Shown piece by piece: positions 27,435 through 36,170 of a stretch of DNA of 64,000 nucleotides. The notes beneath the pieces are model-generated. The model was not told the DNA's origin. It did no database searches and saw only the letters and a list, made by a program, of their open reading frames with translations. Position 1 is the stretch's first letter. The number at the start of each line of letters is the position of its first letter. The stretch lies in the NCBI RefSeq assembly GCF_017168195.1, contig NZ_JADNYL010000005.1, positions 1-64,000 on the forward strand. The letters run 5' to 3'. Source of the DNA: Thalassotalea sp. G2M2-11. Its GTDB lineage: Bacteria; Pseudomonadota; Gammaproteobacteria; Enterobacterales; Alteromonadaceae. Both the position numbers and the translations under genes were made by a program.

Positions 27435-28151
27435 ATGGAATTTCCCTTACTTAATATTGTCGCGCTTGCTTGTTTTATTGCGTGTTGGATGGGCTATACC
27501 GAATTTGCCCGCCGAAAAGCCAAAACCACTAATTGTATTGCAAGGTGTTTACACCAACATCGAATTCATTGGATGTATGAGGTGGTTACCCGAGATATTA
27601 AAGTGGGTGAAGCAGCATTGCTAGCAAACTTAGAGCGAAATATTGCATTTTTTGCATCATCAACCTTATTAGTGTTGGCGGGGGTTTTAACCTTATTCGC
27701 TCAAGTTGAAAAACTTGAAGCGGTGATTGCTTCGATACCTTTTACCGAAACGCCATATCATGGTGTAGTACAATTTAAATTAGGCGTACTTGCCTGTATT
27801 TTTGTATTGGCATTTTTCCAGTTTACTTGGTCTATGCGTCAATACGGTTTTGTCAATGTCATGGTAGGTGCTGCGCCGATCGGTGATCCCAATAAAAATG
27901 ACAACTTAAAAAAATATGCTAAACAAATGGCGATTGTGCAGGATCAAGCGGCGCATTCATATAACTACGGCTTACGTTCTTATTACTTTTCCATGGCGGC
28001 AATATGTTGGTTCTTTCATCCCGCCTTATTGATAATTGCCAGTATGATCGTGGTATATACCTTATTTATTAGAGAGTTTAAGTCTAAGTCAGTGAAAGCA
28101 ATTACCGTTGGCCAAGAATTATTATCGGTTGAGCGCCAAACACACCATTAA
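27435..28151 (+). CDS. DUF599 family membrane protein
   Basis: A 238-residue protein with about four membrane segments and the DUF599 pattern: RRKAKTTNCIARCLHQHRIHWM, ASSTLLVLAGVLTLFA, and FQFTWSMRQYGFVNVMVGAAP. The family function is unknown. A second in-frame ORF starting upstream (27343) is in another frame and is not this gene. It is the first of a closely spaced run with DUF2919, dnaQ and the TIGR03503-type gene. Confidence 0.87.
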   Translation: MEFPLLNIVALACFIACWMGYTEFARRKAKTTNCIARCLHQHRIHWMYEVVTRDIKVGEAALLANLERNIAFFASSTLLVLAGVLTLFAQVEKLEAVIASIPFTETPYHGVVQFKLGVLACIFVLAFFQFTWSMRQYGFVNVMVGAAPIGDPNKNDNLKKYAKQMAIVQDQAAHSYNYGLRSYYFSMAAICWFFHPALLIIASMIVVYTLFIREFKSKSVKAITVGQELLSVERQTHH

Positions 28152-28163
28152 TATTGTTTTTTT

Positions 28164-28652
28164 ATGAGTCATCGATACGCTAATTATACACCGAGTGATT
28201 TTGATCATTTTGATTGTGTTAAAATATCTAAAGGAATTTATCTTTTATTGGCATTTGTCTTGCGTGGCTATTTGGTATGGATCATGTCGGTGACAAATAT
28301 GAAAGACAGGGTGGGTGTTATTCAATGGGTTTATCCTGATCCGACATTATTTTATTTAAGTTTATTATCTGGTGCTGTTGGTTTATTTGTCGTGTTACTA
28401 TTGAGTTTACGACGACCTGATGCGAGACCATGGGTGAAAATGAGTTGGCGGCAATTACGTCCTCTTTTATTATCGGCGTTATTATTTGATTTTATTGTCA
28501 ATATATTTGGCTATATTTATTGGCATCATGTCTCGTCATCTTGGTTGATTACAAACTTAGTGATCATGTGCGGCTTTGTTTTATTTTTATTAACAAGCCA
28601 ACGAGTAACCGTCAATATTGAAGAATTTCCAACAAAACTGCCTGAAAAGTAA
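28164..28652 (+). CDS. DUF2919 family membrane protein (YfeZ-like)
   Basis: A 162-residue protein with four hydrophobic segments and the DUF2919 landmarks (PSDFDHFDCVKISKGIYLLL, VYPDPTLFYLSL, DFIVNIFGYIYW). Function unknown. It starts 12 nt after DUF599 and ends 20 nt before dnaQ, so cotranscription with both is likely. Confidence 0.82.
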   Translation: MSHRYANYTPSDFDHFDCVKISKGIYLLLAFVLRGYLVWIMSVTNMKDRVGVIQWVYPDPTLFYLSLLSGAVGLFVVLLLSLRRPDARPWVKMSWRQLRPLLLSALLFDFIVNIFGYIYWHHVSSSWLITNLVIMCGFVLFLLTSQRVTVNIEEFPTKLPEK

Positions 28653-28672
28653 AACAGAAAAGGTCATTAATT

Positions 28673-29422
28673 GTGAGTGAAGCGCAAGGTATACAACAAG
28701 AAGAAAGATTAATCATACTTGATACTGAGACTACAGGTATTAACCCCAAAGAAGGGCACCGCATTGTTGAAATTGGCTGTGTTGAAATGGTTAACCGACA
28801 GCTAACCGGCCGATCTTATCATGTTTATATTAAGCCGATGCAACATGGTCAGCAGATGGTGATGGAGCAAGAGGTCATTGATGTTCATGGATTAACGGAT
28901 GAATTTCTCAGTGATAAGCCTAAGTTTGAGGAAGTAGCTCAAGAGTTTATTGATTTTATCAAAGGCGCTGAATTGGTTATCCATAATGCGAAATTCGATG
29001 TTGGCTTTATGGATCATGAGTTTATGTTGGCAAGACGCGGCTTACCAAAAACCGAGGATATTTGCACCATAACCGATACCTTAAAGGTATCAAAAGATGA
29101 GTTTGGTTCGCCCAAAACACTCGATTATTTAGCTCGATTTTATAAGGTAGATAAATTAGTCGATCGTACCTATCACGGGGCTTTGATTGATGCGCAACTG
29201 TTAGCTTTTGTCTACATTGAAATGACCCGAAAACAAGCGGCGCTAAATTTGACTGTAGGAGAGGGACATCAAGAAGGACAAGACGCTAATGCCATTAGGC
29301 GCTTACCTGATTCACGACAAAAATTAAAGGTTATACATGCAACTGCCGATGAAGAACTAGCACATAAAAAAAGATTGGCAATTATTGCTGAAGAAGGGGG
29401 CGAGCCAATATGGCAAAGTTGA
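28673..29422 (+). CDS. dnaQ: DNA polymerase III epsilon subunit (proofreading exonuclease)
   Basis: A 249-residue DEDDh exonuclease that proofreads for the replicative polymerase. ExoI is LDTETTG (residues 16-22 region), ExoII is VIHNAKFDVGF, and ExoIII is HGALIDAQLLA. The C-terminal extension with a Q/D-rich linker (EGHQEGQDANAIRRLP) is where alpha binds. GTG start with AAGG upstream. The 3' end overlaps the next gene by 13 nt, so the two are translationally coupled. rnhA, the usual divergent neighbour in enteric bacteria, is absent here. Confidence 0.95.
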   Translation: MSEAQGIQQEERLIILDTETTGINPKEGHRIVEIGCVEMVNRQLTGRSYHVYIKPMQHGQQMVMEQEVIDVHGLTDEFLSDKPKFEEVAQEFIDFIKGAELVIHNAKFDVGFMDHEFMLARRGLPKTEDICTITDTLKVSKDEFGSPKTLDYLARFYKVDKLVDRTYHGALIDAQLLAFVYIEMTRKQAALNLTVGEGHQEGQDANAIRRLPDSRQKLKVIHATADEELAHKKRLAIIAEEGGEPIWQS

Positions 29423-30720
29423 GGTTGTTATCGTTATTATTGATAAGCGTTTTTGCTTTTTCAAACGAGTCATACGCCTATAGTGAAACCCCAAAAGTTA
29501 AATATTACGATCAGGATGACATCACGAATCAAATTCCTTTTTTTGATAATCGTTTTCACATTGATGCTCAATTAGAAGAAGTCACTTTGGTGTTTTATCG
29601 CAACAGAGGTTCCCAACCCGTTATTTTAGTGCGTCCTGATGGTAGTAAGCTTAAGATCAATACGGTACCTAAGGATAAGGTTAAGTGGTTTGATGATCAA
29701 ACGTTTGACATGATACAAATTAAGCGGCCAATGCCGGGTCCTTGGCAAGCGGTAGGCGACATTTTACCGAATAGTAAAATTATGTTGGTAACAGATGTAA
29801 GATTAGAGGTAGAACCGCTTGCGGAAATTTTATTGTCTGGAGAGACATTAAAAGTTGAGGCGCAAATATACAATAGCGAAAAAGTTATCGACGATCCCTT
29901 GTTTAATGACGTGATAGAACTCGATATTGATTTTTATAGCACCAATAATTCTAGCTATGATAATTTTGGCGCAGAACCTATCGATATAGGTGCGTTTCGC
30001 GATGATGGCTATGACCTAGATGAGTACGCACGCGATAGTCTATTCACCGCTGAGTTTACCTTAGATTTTGCACCAGGAGAATGGATACCTATCTATCGCG
30101 TTAAAATGCCTATGGCTACGCGTGAGTTAAGACAAAAGCCTGTTATTGTTCACTCTAACCCTGTGAGTTTAGTGATTGAGACCTCAAAAGATGGTGAAAG
30201 TGAGCATCGATTGTTAATTAACATTGATGATAGTTATGTTGATGCGGATAGTTTGATCTTCCAAGGCAAAGTGACCTTCCCCGACAGACAAAGTGAGCCT
30301 TTTGCAATTATGGAGGGTAAGGGGAAGCAACGTATTAAAATGATCCGCTATACCGAAGGTGGCATTCATCGTATTCGTTTAAATGCATTTGGAAAAACGA
30401 AAAATGGTAGAGAGTTTCGTTTAGTGGTACCTGATTTTACTTTTAATGTTGAGCGAGTAGATGGGCCATTAGTTCCAACGTTGGACGGTGAAAATCAGGA
30501 AACTAAAGAAAGTGAAGCCATGCTAGCAGCTAAAAAAAGGGCAGAAGAAATTGCCCAAGAAAAAGCAAAATTTGAAATGCAGTTAGCACAAGCGAAAGCG
30601 GAACAAGAAGCTATCGCACAAGCGGAGCAACAACAAACACTGATCATGATAGCTATTGCTAATGGCATCATTGTTCTTTTTGGTATTGGTATGTTTATCT
30701 ATTTACGTCGCAAAAATTAG
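29410..30720 (+). CDS. TIGR03503 family protein
   Basis: A 436-residue exported, membrane-anchored protein. Signal peptide about 1-23 (ending SYAY). Large periplasmic beta-rich domain, then an A/E/K/Q-rich coiled coil (about residues 365-405), one transmembrane helix (about 410-430) and the cytoplasmic tail RRKN. It matches the family seen after dnaQ in Vibrio and Shewanella relatives; the function is unknown. The helix plus basic tail resembles a GlyGly-CTERM tail but the GG motif is absent. It overlaps the dnaQ gene by 13 nt. Confidence 0.82.
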   Translation: MAKLRLLSLLLISVFAFSNESYAYSETPKVKYYDQDDITNQIPFFDNRFHIDAQLEEVTLVFYRNRGSQPVILVRPDGSKLKINTVPKDKVKWFDDQTFDMIQIKRPMPGPWQAVGDILPNSKIMLVTDVRLEVEPLAEILLSGETLKVEAQIYNSEKVIDDPLFNDVIELDIDFYSTNNSSYDNFGAEPIDIGAFRDDGYDLDEYARDSLFTAEFTLDFAPGEWIPIYRVKMPMATRELRQKPVIVHSNPVSLVIETSKDGESEHRLLINIDDSYVDADSLIFQGKVTFPDRQSEPFAIMEGKGKQRIKMIRYTEGGIHRIRLNAFGKTKNGREFRLVVPDFTFNVERVDGPLVPTLDGENQETKESEAMLAAKKRAEEIAQEKAKFEMQLAQAKAEQEAIAQAEQQQTLIMIAIANGIIVLFGIGMFIYLRRKN

Positions 30721-31042
30721 GGCATGATAATTTCATCTAGCCATAATATTTAGCTTTAAGCATTTCTATAACGGGCTGGTGATATTAGCTTTAAGCGGCA
30801 TTAATAGAGTGAATTGATACAATATTAGAAAAGTACAGGCTCTTTAGTTAGCTTCATGTAAAAAAGGCCTGAACATATAGTGAAACTTTTTAAGCGCTAT
30901 CTTTTATTACTATTAGCTACTTTTTTATGTCGCTGCATTACATCACAAAGACGATACTTTATAAAAAAGGGTGAATTTTTGCTGTGTTTTTCTACTTATT
31001 GCTCACCAAATGCTCATATAGTTAATTATCGTAAAAAAGTGG
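30721..31042. other. Intergenic gap before the tRNA-Asp operon
   Basis: About 320 nt without a convincing gene. TTAGCTTTAAGC occurs twice as a direct repeat (near 30750 and 30786). The only ORF (30880-31062) begins with GTG, has no clear ribosome site and runs into the tRNA promoter. No hairpin terminator with a T-run was seen for the upstream gene. Confidence 0.6.
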
Positions 31043-31071
31043 TTGACGCATTCGATTGTTAACCGTATTAT
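31043..31071 (+). promoter_or_regulatory. Sigma-70 promoter of the tRNA-Asp operon
   Basis: TTGACG (31043-31048), 17-nt spacer, TATTAT (31066-31071), then TCCCGCCGC, a GC-rich discriminator typical of growth-rate-controlled stable RNA promoters. The first tRNA begins 47 nt further. Confidence 0.87.
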
Positions 31072-31118
31072 TCCCGCCGCATTCAACGACTTGTTGTTGA
31101 AAGCAGTAATTATACAGC

Positions 31119-31195
31119 GGAGTGGTAGTTCAGTTGGTTAGAATACCGGCCTGTCACGCCGGGGGTCGCGGGTTCGAGTCCCGTCCACTCCGCCA
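31119..31195 (+). tRNA. tRNA-Asp (anticodon GUC), copy 1
   Basis: 77-nt cloverleaf with encoded CCA, acceptor GGAGTGG/CCACTCC, anticodon loop CTGTCAC giving GUC. Nearly the E. coli tRNA-Asp sequence. First of four identical copies. Confidence 0.97.
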
Positions 31196-31220
31196 AATAA
31201 TTATTGCATTGTATCTCTGC

Positions 31221-31297
31221 GGAGTGGTAGTTCAGTTGGTTAGAATACCGGCCTGTCACGCCGGGGGTCGCGGGTTCGAGTCCCGTCCACTCCGCCA
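31221..31297 (+). tRNA. tRNA-Asp (anticodon GUC), copy 2
   Basis: Identical to copy 1; separated from it by 25 nt of unrelated A/T-rich sequence, CCA encoded. Confidence 0.97.
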
Positions 31298-31331
31298 CTA
31301 GATACAAACAAGTTGCTGTATGAAATATTGC

Positions 31332-31408
31332 GGAGTGGTAGTTCAGTTGGTTAGAATACCGGCCTGTCACGCCGGGGGTCGCGGGTTCGAGTCCCGTCCA
31401 CTCCGCCA
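31332..31408 (+). tRNA. tRNA-Asp (anticodon GUC), copy 3
   Basis: Identical to the other copies; 34-nt spacer before it, CCA encoded. Confidence 0.97.
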
Positions 31409-31456
31409 CTATTTCATTTGATTGCTCGAGTGTTTCACTCATAAGAAAAATACAGC

Positions 31457-31533
31457 GGAGTGGTAGTTCAGTTGGTTAGAATACCGGCCTGTCACGCCGG
31501 GGGTCGCGGGTTCGAGTCCCGTCCACTCCGCCA
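31457..31533 (+). tRNA. tRNA-Asp (anticodon GUC), copy 4
   Basis: Last identical copy, after a 48-nt spacer. A T-rich stretch follows without a clear hairpin. Confidence 0.97.
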
Positions 31534-31612
31534 CATTTTTCTCTTTCTTAAAATTTCTCAAACCCTTTATCTGTTTTACACCTGATATAAATGCAAAATC
31601 ACTGGTATTTTG

Positions 31613-32569
31613 CTATTCACGGTAATGTTTAATCAATGCATTAAGTTCACTACGGGTATTGATCCCCAGTTTTAAATAAATGCGGTAGACATGGTTCGAT
31701 ACTGTTGATGGGGAAAGTTCAAGCGATTTGGCAACTTCCTTAAATGTCTTGCTTTGACAAACCAATGTTGCAACTTGTCGCTCTCTGTCAGTGAGCTCAT
31801 CTAATTGATTCCTAGCTCGCACCGAAATTTTATATAGCTCACCACAGGGTACCACCTCAAATTGCAAATTCTTATGGCTAAAATTGCCTTCAAATGTTCG
31901 AAAATCCAGCGGAAAGCGCTGTGTCGGTGTCGGAGTAAAATTAGCGTCTAAAATATCAAGAAACTTTTGCGTGACACTATGATAAATGCCTTTCTCATCA
32001 CAGAGGGCACAACGGTTTTCCTGGCTATACGGGATAGTCTTTTGGGTGATTTCATTAAATTGTCGATGCGATGCACTACTGAGTAAATGATAGAGCAAAC
32101 GATTTTGTAGTGATTGTTCTTGCTCGGTAAAGCAGTGTTCACGATTAAAACGATATAAGGTCAATAAAGTAAATATACCACTGCGCTCGTCAAGATGAAT
32201 TGAGCTTAAAATTCGCTCAATACCAAAAGGTTTAAAGCATTTTAAATATAATGCTGAGCGGTAAAACTCACTATCTTTTACCACACTACTCATATCGATA
32301 GCTTGCCCTTTATTTTGGGTTAATTTATCAAAGATAGGGTTTATATCGAGGTGCTTAATTAACTGACAAAAGATTTCATCAGACACATCAACGGATGTTT
32401 GTGTGTGAAAGTTTTGGCTCGAAATGTGACCGGTTCCCCAAATAGCACCATCAAAAGGGATCACTTGTCGTAATTGCTCTAATGCCCAGGTAGGGAATTC
32501 TTTAAGCGAAACATTGGGCCCTTCTTTATACAGTTGGCTGATCAGGTGTTCAGCCGATAAGTTAATCAT
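31613..32569 (-). CDS. LuxR-type transcriptional regulator
   Basis: A 318-residue regulator. The C-terminal 60 residues are a LuxR-type helix-turn-helix: LTDRERQVATLVCQ, KEVAKSLELSPSTVSNHV and YRIYLKLGINTRSELN. The N-terminal 200 residues are weakly similar to GAF/PAS-like sensor regions; the acyl-homoserine-lactone residues of quorum-sensing LuxR proteins were not seen. A C-A-L-C pair lies near residue 187. It is divergent from the flavoenzyme gene, 105 nt away, and probably controls that gene and the next. The intergenic region contains a TAACTA / TAGTTA inverted repeat. The inducer is unknown. Confidence 0.85.
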   Translation of the reverse strand: MINLSAEHLISQLYKEGPNVSLKEFPTWALEQLRQVIPFDGAIWGTGHISSQNFHTQTSVDVSDEIFCQLIKHLDINPIFDKLTQNKGQAIDMSSVVKDSEFYRSALYLKCFKPFGIERILSSIHLDERSGIFTLLTLYRFNREHCFTEQEQSLQNRLLYHLLSSASHRQFNEITQKTIPYSQENRCALCDEKGIYHSVTQKFLDILDANFTPTPTQRFPLDFRTFEGNFSHKNLQFEVVPCGELYKISVRARNQLDELTDRERQVATLVCQSKTFKEVAKSLELSPSTVSNHVYRIYLKLGINTRSELNALIKHYRE

Positions 32570-32624
32570 AGAACTACGTTTAATTGTGAGCTATTGGGTC
32601 ATTTTTACTATATTCAACCAAAGA

Positions 32625-32650
32625 TAACTACTACAAAATGATGATAGTTA
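32625..32650. promoter_or_regulatory. Inverted repeat between LuxR-type regulator and flavoenzyme genes
   Basis: TAACTA (32625-32630) and TAGTTA (32645-32650) with a 14-nt spacer, 25 nt before the flavoenzyme ATG. A candidate operator for the divergent regulator; short and unproven. Confidence 0.3.
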
Positions 32651-32674
32651 ACAGCAATAATTCGTGGAGAGAGC

Positions 32675-34303
32675 ATGAAACAAGTGCCAAATTACGATTG
32701 TGATACTGTGATTGCCGGTGGTGGGATCGCAGGTTTAGTCTGTGCGTTAGAGCTATTAAAACAGCAACAACAGGTGATTATTGTTGATCGTGATACACCT
32801 GAAAGGCTTGGAGGACTAGCTCGTTGGGCATTTGGTGGCATGGCGTTATGTCAAACAAATGAACAACAACGGATGAAAATTGCTGATAATAGCCAAAGGT
32901 TATATCAAGATTGGCTGAGCTTTGCGCAATTCTCTGCAAATGATTATTGGCCTAAAGCATGGGCTAAGGAATATGCAGAACATAATTATCAAAAGGTGTA
33001 TTTGTGGCTAAAGCAGTTAGGCATAAAGTTTTTACCTGCGGTTAATTGGGTCGAACGGGGCTTATATACGCCGGGTAATTCACTTCCTAGGTATCATGTG
33101 ATTTGGGGAACAGGTTGGCATCTTATTGAAACCATTATTGAGCAGTTAACCCCATTTATTGACAATGGCCAACTCAATATTTTGTATCAACACAAGGCGA
33201 TTGAACCCGTGTTATCACAGGAGGCTCATAGTTTAAAAGTGCTCAATGAAGTCAATGATGCTGTTATCGACATCATTGCAACAAACATAGTGATCGCTTG
33301 TGGTGGTATCAACGGTTCACTTAAAAATGCAAAGAGTAATTGGTTAAGCCAATTTAATAACCCTAATGCTGCAATGCTAAATGGAGCAAATCCTATTTCA
33401 GATGGCCAGTTGCATCAGCAGCTAGCTAGCCAAGGTGTTAAATTGACTCATATTGAAAAAATGTGGAATTACGCTGCAGGCATTCCTCATCCGCAAGCAG
33501 AATTTGATGATCATGGTTTAAGTTTGATCCCGTGTAAATCTGCTTTGTGGTTGGATCATCAAGGGAAACGGATCGGTCCAGAGCCCTTAGTGACTGGTTT
33601 TGATACCCATTTTTTGTGTCAAAAAGTTGCCAAATTAGAGAAACCTTGGACATGGCAAATATTGAATTGGAATATTGCAAAAAAAGAACTGGCAGTGTCA
33701 GGCTCTGCGCACAATCCGTCGATTCGAGATAGAAAACTATTACAATTCTTACAAGAATTAGTGTTTGGCAATCAGCGCTTAGTTAATCAATTAATCGATG
33801 AAAGTGATCAGGTGCTTTGCGCAGATTCAGTAGAAGCTTTGGCGGCTAAGATGAATCAATTAACGGATAAAGATTATGTTGATTCAGCGCAATTGTCACA
33901 AGCTATTCAACAATATGATCAACAGTTTACCAAAGAGTTAGCATTGGAAAATGATGATCAGTTGCGTCGTATTCATCACGCAAGGCAATGGCGGCCCGAT
34001 AAATTGAGAACCTGTAAGCCAGCTGCTATTTTGGCAAATCCTCAATCCAATAAGTTAATTGCTATTCGTTTACAGCTAATTGCGCGTAAAAGTTTAGGTG
34101 GTATACAAACAAACCTTGATAGTCAGGTGCTTGATCAACAAGGAAATGTCATTCCAAGATTGTATTGTATTGGTGAAGCAGCAGGCTTTGGTGGCGGTGG
34201 TTCTAATGGTGAAAAATCCTTAGAGGGCACGTTTTTATCCGGTTGTATTTTAACCGCGCGAAATGCCGCTGATGCCATGATTAAAAAAGAAAACAATAAA
34301 TAA
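32675..34303 (+). CDS. FAD-binding dehydrogenase (COG3573-type)
   Basis: A 542-residue flavoenzyme. The N-terminal dinucleotide fold has the motif VIAGGGIAGLVCALELL (residues 12-28) and LGGLARWAFGG. WVERGLYTPGNS-type and RYHVIWGTGWH motifs, plus IGEAAGFGGGGSNGEKSLEGTFLSGC near the end (positions about 500-525, FAD-binding), match a family of predicted oxidoreductases annotated as FAD-binding dehydrogenases, related to the KstD and fumarate-reductase superfamily. The substrate is unknown. There is no signal peptide. It is followed after 21 nt by the ThDP enzyme gene and preceded by the divergent regulator. Confidence 0.85.
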   Translation: MKQVPNYDCDTVIAGGGIAGLVCALELLKQQQQVIIVDRDTPERLGGLARWAFGGMALCQTNEQQRMKIADNSQRLYQDWLSFAQFSANDYWPKAWAKEYAEHNYQKVYLWLKQLGIKFLPAVNWVERGLYTPGNSLPRYHVIWGTGWHLIETIIEQLTPFIDNGQLNILYQHKAIEPVLSQEAHSLKVLNEVNDAVIDIIATNIVIACGGINGSLKNAKSNWLSQFNNPNAAMLNGANPISDGQLHQQLASQGVKLTHIEKMWNYAAGIPHPQAEFDDHGLSLIPCKSALWLDHQGKRIGPEPLVTGFDTHFLCQKVAKLEKPWTWQILNWNIAKKELAVSGSAHNPSIRDRKLLQFLQELVFGNQRLVNQLIDESDQVLCADSVEALAAKMNQLTDKDYVDSAQLSQAIQQYDQQFTKELALENDDQLRRIHHARQWRPDKLRTCKPAAILANPQSNKLIAIRLQLIARKSLGGIQTNLDSQVLDQQGNVIPRLYCIGEAAGFGGGGSNGEKSLEGTFLSGCILTARNAADAMIKKENNK

Positions 34304-34324
34304 AACTAAAATGGGATATCAATT

Positions 34325-36055
34325 ATGAATAAAACAGCTGCTTGGTTAGTACGCTATGCACTTGAACAACTTAATGTGCGCTTTACTTTTGGCATTCCTG
34401 GCGTACATAACACAGAAATTTACGATGAATTAGCTAAATCATCACTGATTGAGCCTATTTTAGTCACCCATGAAGGCTACGGTGCCTTTATGGCAGACGC
34501 GGTAAGTCGCAGCAGTGACAGTATAGGTACTTTAGTGATAGTACCAGCTGCTGGCGCGACACACGCAGCGAGTGGTATTGGTGAGGCATACTTAGATGGT
34601 ATTCCTATGCTAGTAATATGTGGAGGTGTCAGAAATGACTCTCAATTTGATTACCAGCTTCATGATATGGATCAGCATAAAATGCTTGAGCCGATTACTA
34701 AGAAAACTTACAAAGTACATAAGCACAGCGAGGTGGTGGGGACTATCTATGATGCCTATCGTGTGGCAAATGAAGGAGAGCCTGGCCCAGTATTTGTTGA
34801 AATTCCTGTCAATTTACAGTTGGATAAAGGCAAGGTTGATGATTTACCCTTATACCAATCGACAAAACCTGAGTTAACTAACGAAGCTAAGCGGGCGATT
34901 TCTCATGCGGCCAAACTCCTCGCGCAAGCAAATAACCCTGGCATATTTCTTGGTTGGGGGGCGGTGCAAGCTTCAGAAAGCAGCATTTTGATAGCTGAGC
35001 AGTTGAACGCGCCTGTCTCAACAACATTACAAGGTTTAAGCGCTTTTCCTGCCGATCATCCTTTACATACTGGCATGGGCTTTGGTCCGGCGGCAGTACC
35101 CGCTGCAACCAATGCATTTAAGTCATGTGATTGTTTACTGGCGGTTGGAACGCGTTTTGCGGAGATTGCCACCGGTAGTTTTGGTGTTACTGTGCCTGAA
35201 AATTTAGTCCACATTGATATTAATAAACAAGTCTTTAATGCTAATTATCGTGCAAAAGTCACCATCGAAGCTGATGCAACGTTGGCGCTTGAAGCCTTAG
35301 CTACAGAGTTATCAAAACAATTGTGCCAAGCTAAAGCCGGTGATGTGATAAAGTCAGCTATTAAGCAGGATAAGCAAACTTACTTGGATGAATGGTTAGC
35401 CCATGACAGTGGTGAAAGAGTCAATCCGGCACTTTTTTTTCAGCAATTACGTCAACAGATCGATCAAGATGCATTTGTCATTGCCGATGATGGAAATCAC
35501 ACCTTTTTAACGGCTGAGTTAATGCCATGTTTTCAAGCACGACATTTTTTCAGTCCTACAGACTTTAATTGTATGGGCTATGCAATACCGGCGGTGATTG
35601 GTGCTAAATTGGCGAATCCAACCCATCAAGTTATTGGTATCATTGGGGATGGGGCGTTCTTAATGAGTCAAACTGAGCTCTTTACAGCTGCGCAAAGAAA
35701 ATTAGGCGGTATTTTTGTTATTTTTAACGATGGAGAGCTCGCTCAAATATCACAAGCACAATCAACACCTTATAATAAAAAAACTTGTACTGTTTTACCT
35801 AATACTCAATTCAAAGCTATTGTGCAAGCAAGTGGCTGCCAATATTTGTCGTTAGAAAACAATGAGCAAATTGCTGAGAGGATTAACCAAGCACTGGCAA
35901 TTGCCAAGCAAGATCAGCCAGTGGTGATTGATGTTAATATTGATTACTCGAAAAAAACACGTTTTACCAAAGGTATTATCGCAACAAACCTCTCTCGGAT
36001 GAAGCTACCGACGAAGGTACGAATGATTTCTCGTGCCTTATGGCGTCGCATATAA
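34325..36055 (+). CDS. Thiamine-diphosphate-dependent enzyme (acetolactate synthase-like)
   Basis: A 576-residue ThDP enzyme with the three domains of the POX/AHAS family. The catalytic glutamate is E50 in VTHEGYGAFMADAVSR. The ThDP/Mg motif begins GDGAFLMSQTELF and ends in the N of FNDGE. The PAAGATHAASGIGEAYLDG stretch is the typical pyrimidine-domain turn. It is not a biosynthetic IlvB: there is no small-subunit gene next to it, and the sequence is divergent. It may be a decarboxylase or carboligase. It lies 21 nt after the flavoenzyme, so the pair likely acts on the same compound class, which is not known. Confidence 0.83.
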   Translation: MNKTAAWLVRYALEQLNVRFTFGIPGVHNTEIYDELAKSSLIEPILVTHEGYGAFMADAVSRSSDSIGTLVIVPAAGATHAASGIGEAYLDGIPMLVICGGVRNDSQFDYQLHDMDQHKMLEPITKKTYKVHKHSEVVGTIYDAYRVANEGEPGPVFVEIPVNLQLDKGKVDDLPLYQSTKPELTNEAKRAISHAAKLLAQANNPGIFLGWGAVQASESSILIAEQLNAPVSTTLQGLSAFPADHPLHTGMGFGPAAVPAATNAFKSCDCLLAVGTRFAEIATGSFGVTVPENLVHIDINKQVFNANYRAKVTIEADATLALEALATELSKQLCQAKAGDVIKSAIKQDKQTYLDEWLAHDSGERVNPALFFQQLRQQIDQDAFVIADDGNHTFLTAELMPCFQARHFFSPTDFNCMGYAIPAVIGAKLANPTHQVIGIIGDGAFLMSQTELFTAAQRKLGGIFVIFNDGELAQISQAQSTPYNKKTCTVLPNTQFKAIVQASGCQYLSLENNEQIAERINQALAIAKQDQPVVIDVNIDYSKKTRFTKGIIATNLSRMKLPTKVRMISRALWRRI

Positions 36056-36086
36056 ATTTTCTTACGGGTAAACTGTTTAATAAAAT

Positions 36087-36103
36087 AAGTGGTTAGACCA
36101 GTT
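36087..36103. promoter_or_regulatory. FadR operator upstream of the acyl-CoA dehydrogenase gene
   Basis: AAGTGGTTAGACCAGTT matches 14 of the 16 defined positions of AACTGGTC-N-GACCAGTT. It lies 68 nt before the start codon. A second palindrome GCCATA-G-TATGGC lies at 36121-36133. Confidence 0.75.
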
Positions 36104-36170
36104 GATTTTATCGCAATTCTGCCATAGTATGGCTATATTATAACAGGTCGTACCATTATGGAGTGTAGCT

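Noticed and set aside
27343-27624. An ORF overlapping the start of the DUF599 gene in another frame
   Set aside because: The 27435 frame has the family sequence; the other frame has no recognisable protein features.
29410-30720. The TIGR03503-type protein as a GlyGly-CTERM substrate of the rhombosortase
   Set aside because: It ends with a helix and basic tail, but the GG motif before the helix is absent.
30880-31062. A 60-residue ORF that looks like a small signal-peptide protein
   Set aside because: It starts at GTG without a ribosome site and its 3' end overlaps the tRNA-Asp promoter; nothing supports it.
31110-31442. A 110-residue ORF antisense to the tRNA-Asp genes with repeating AEWTGLEPATPGVTGRY
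   Set aside because: The repeats coincide exactly with the tRNA copies; this is a known kind of false protein call.
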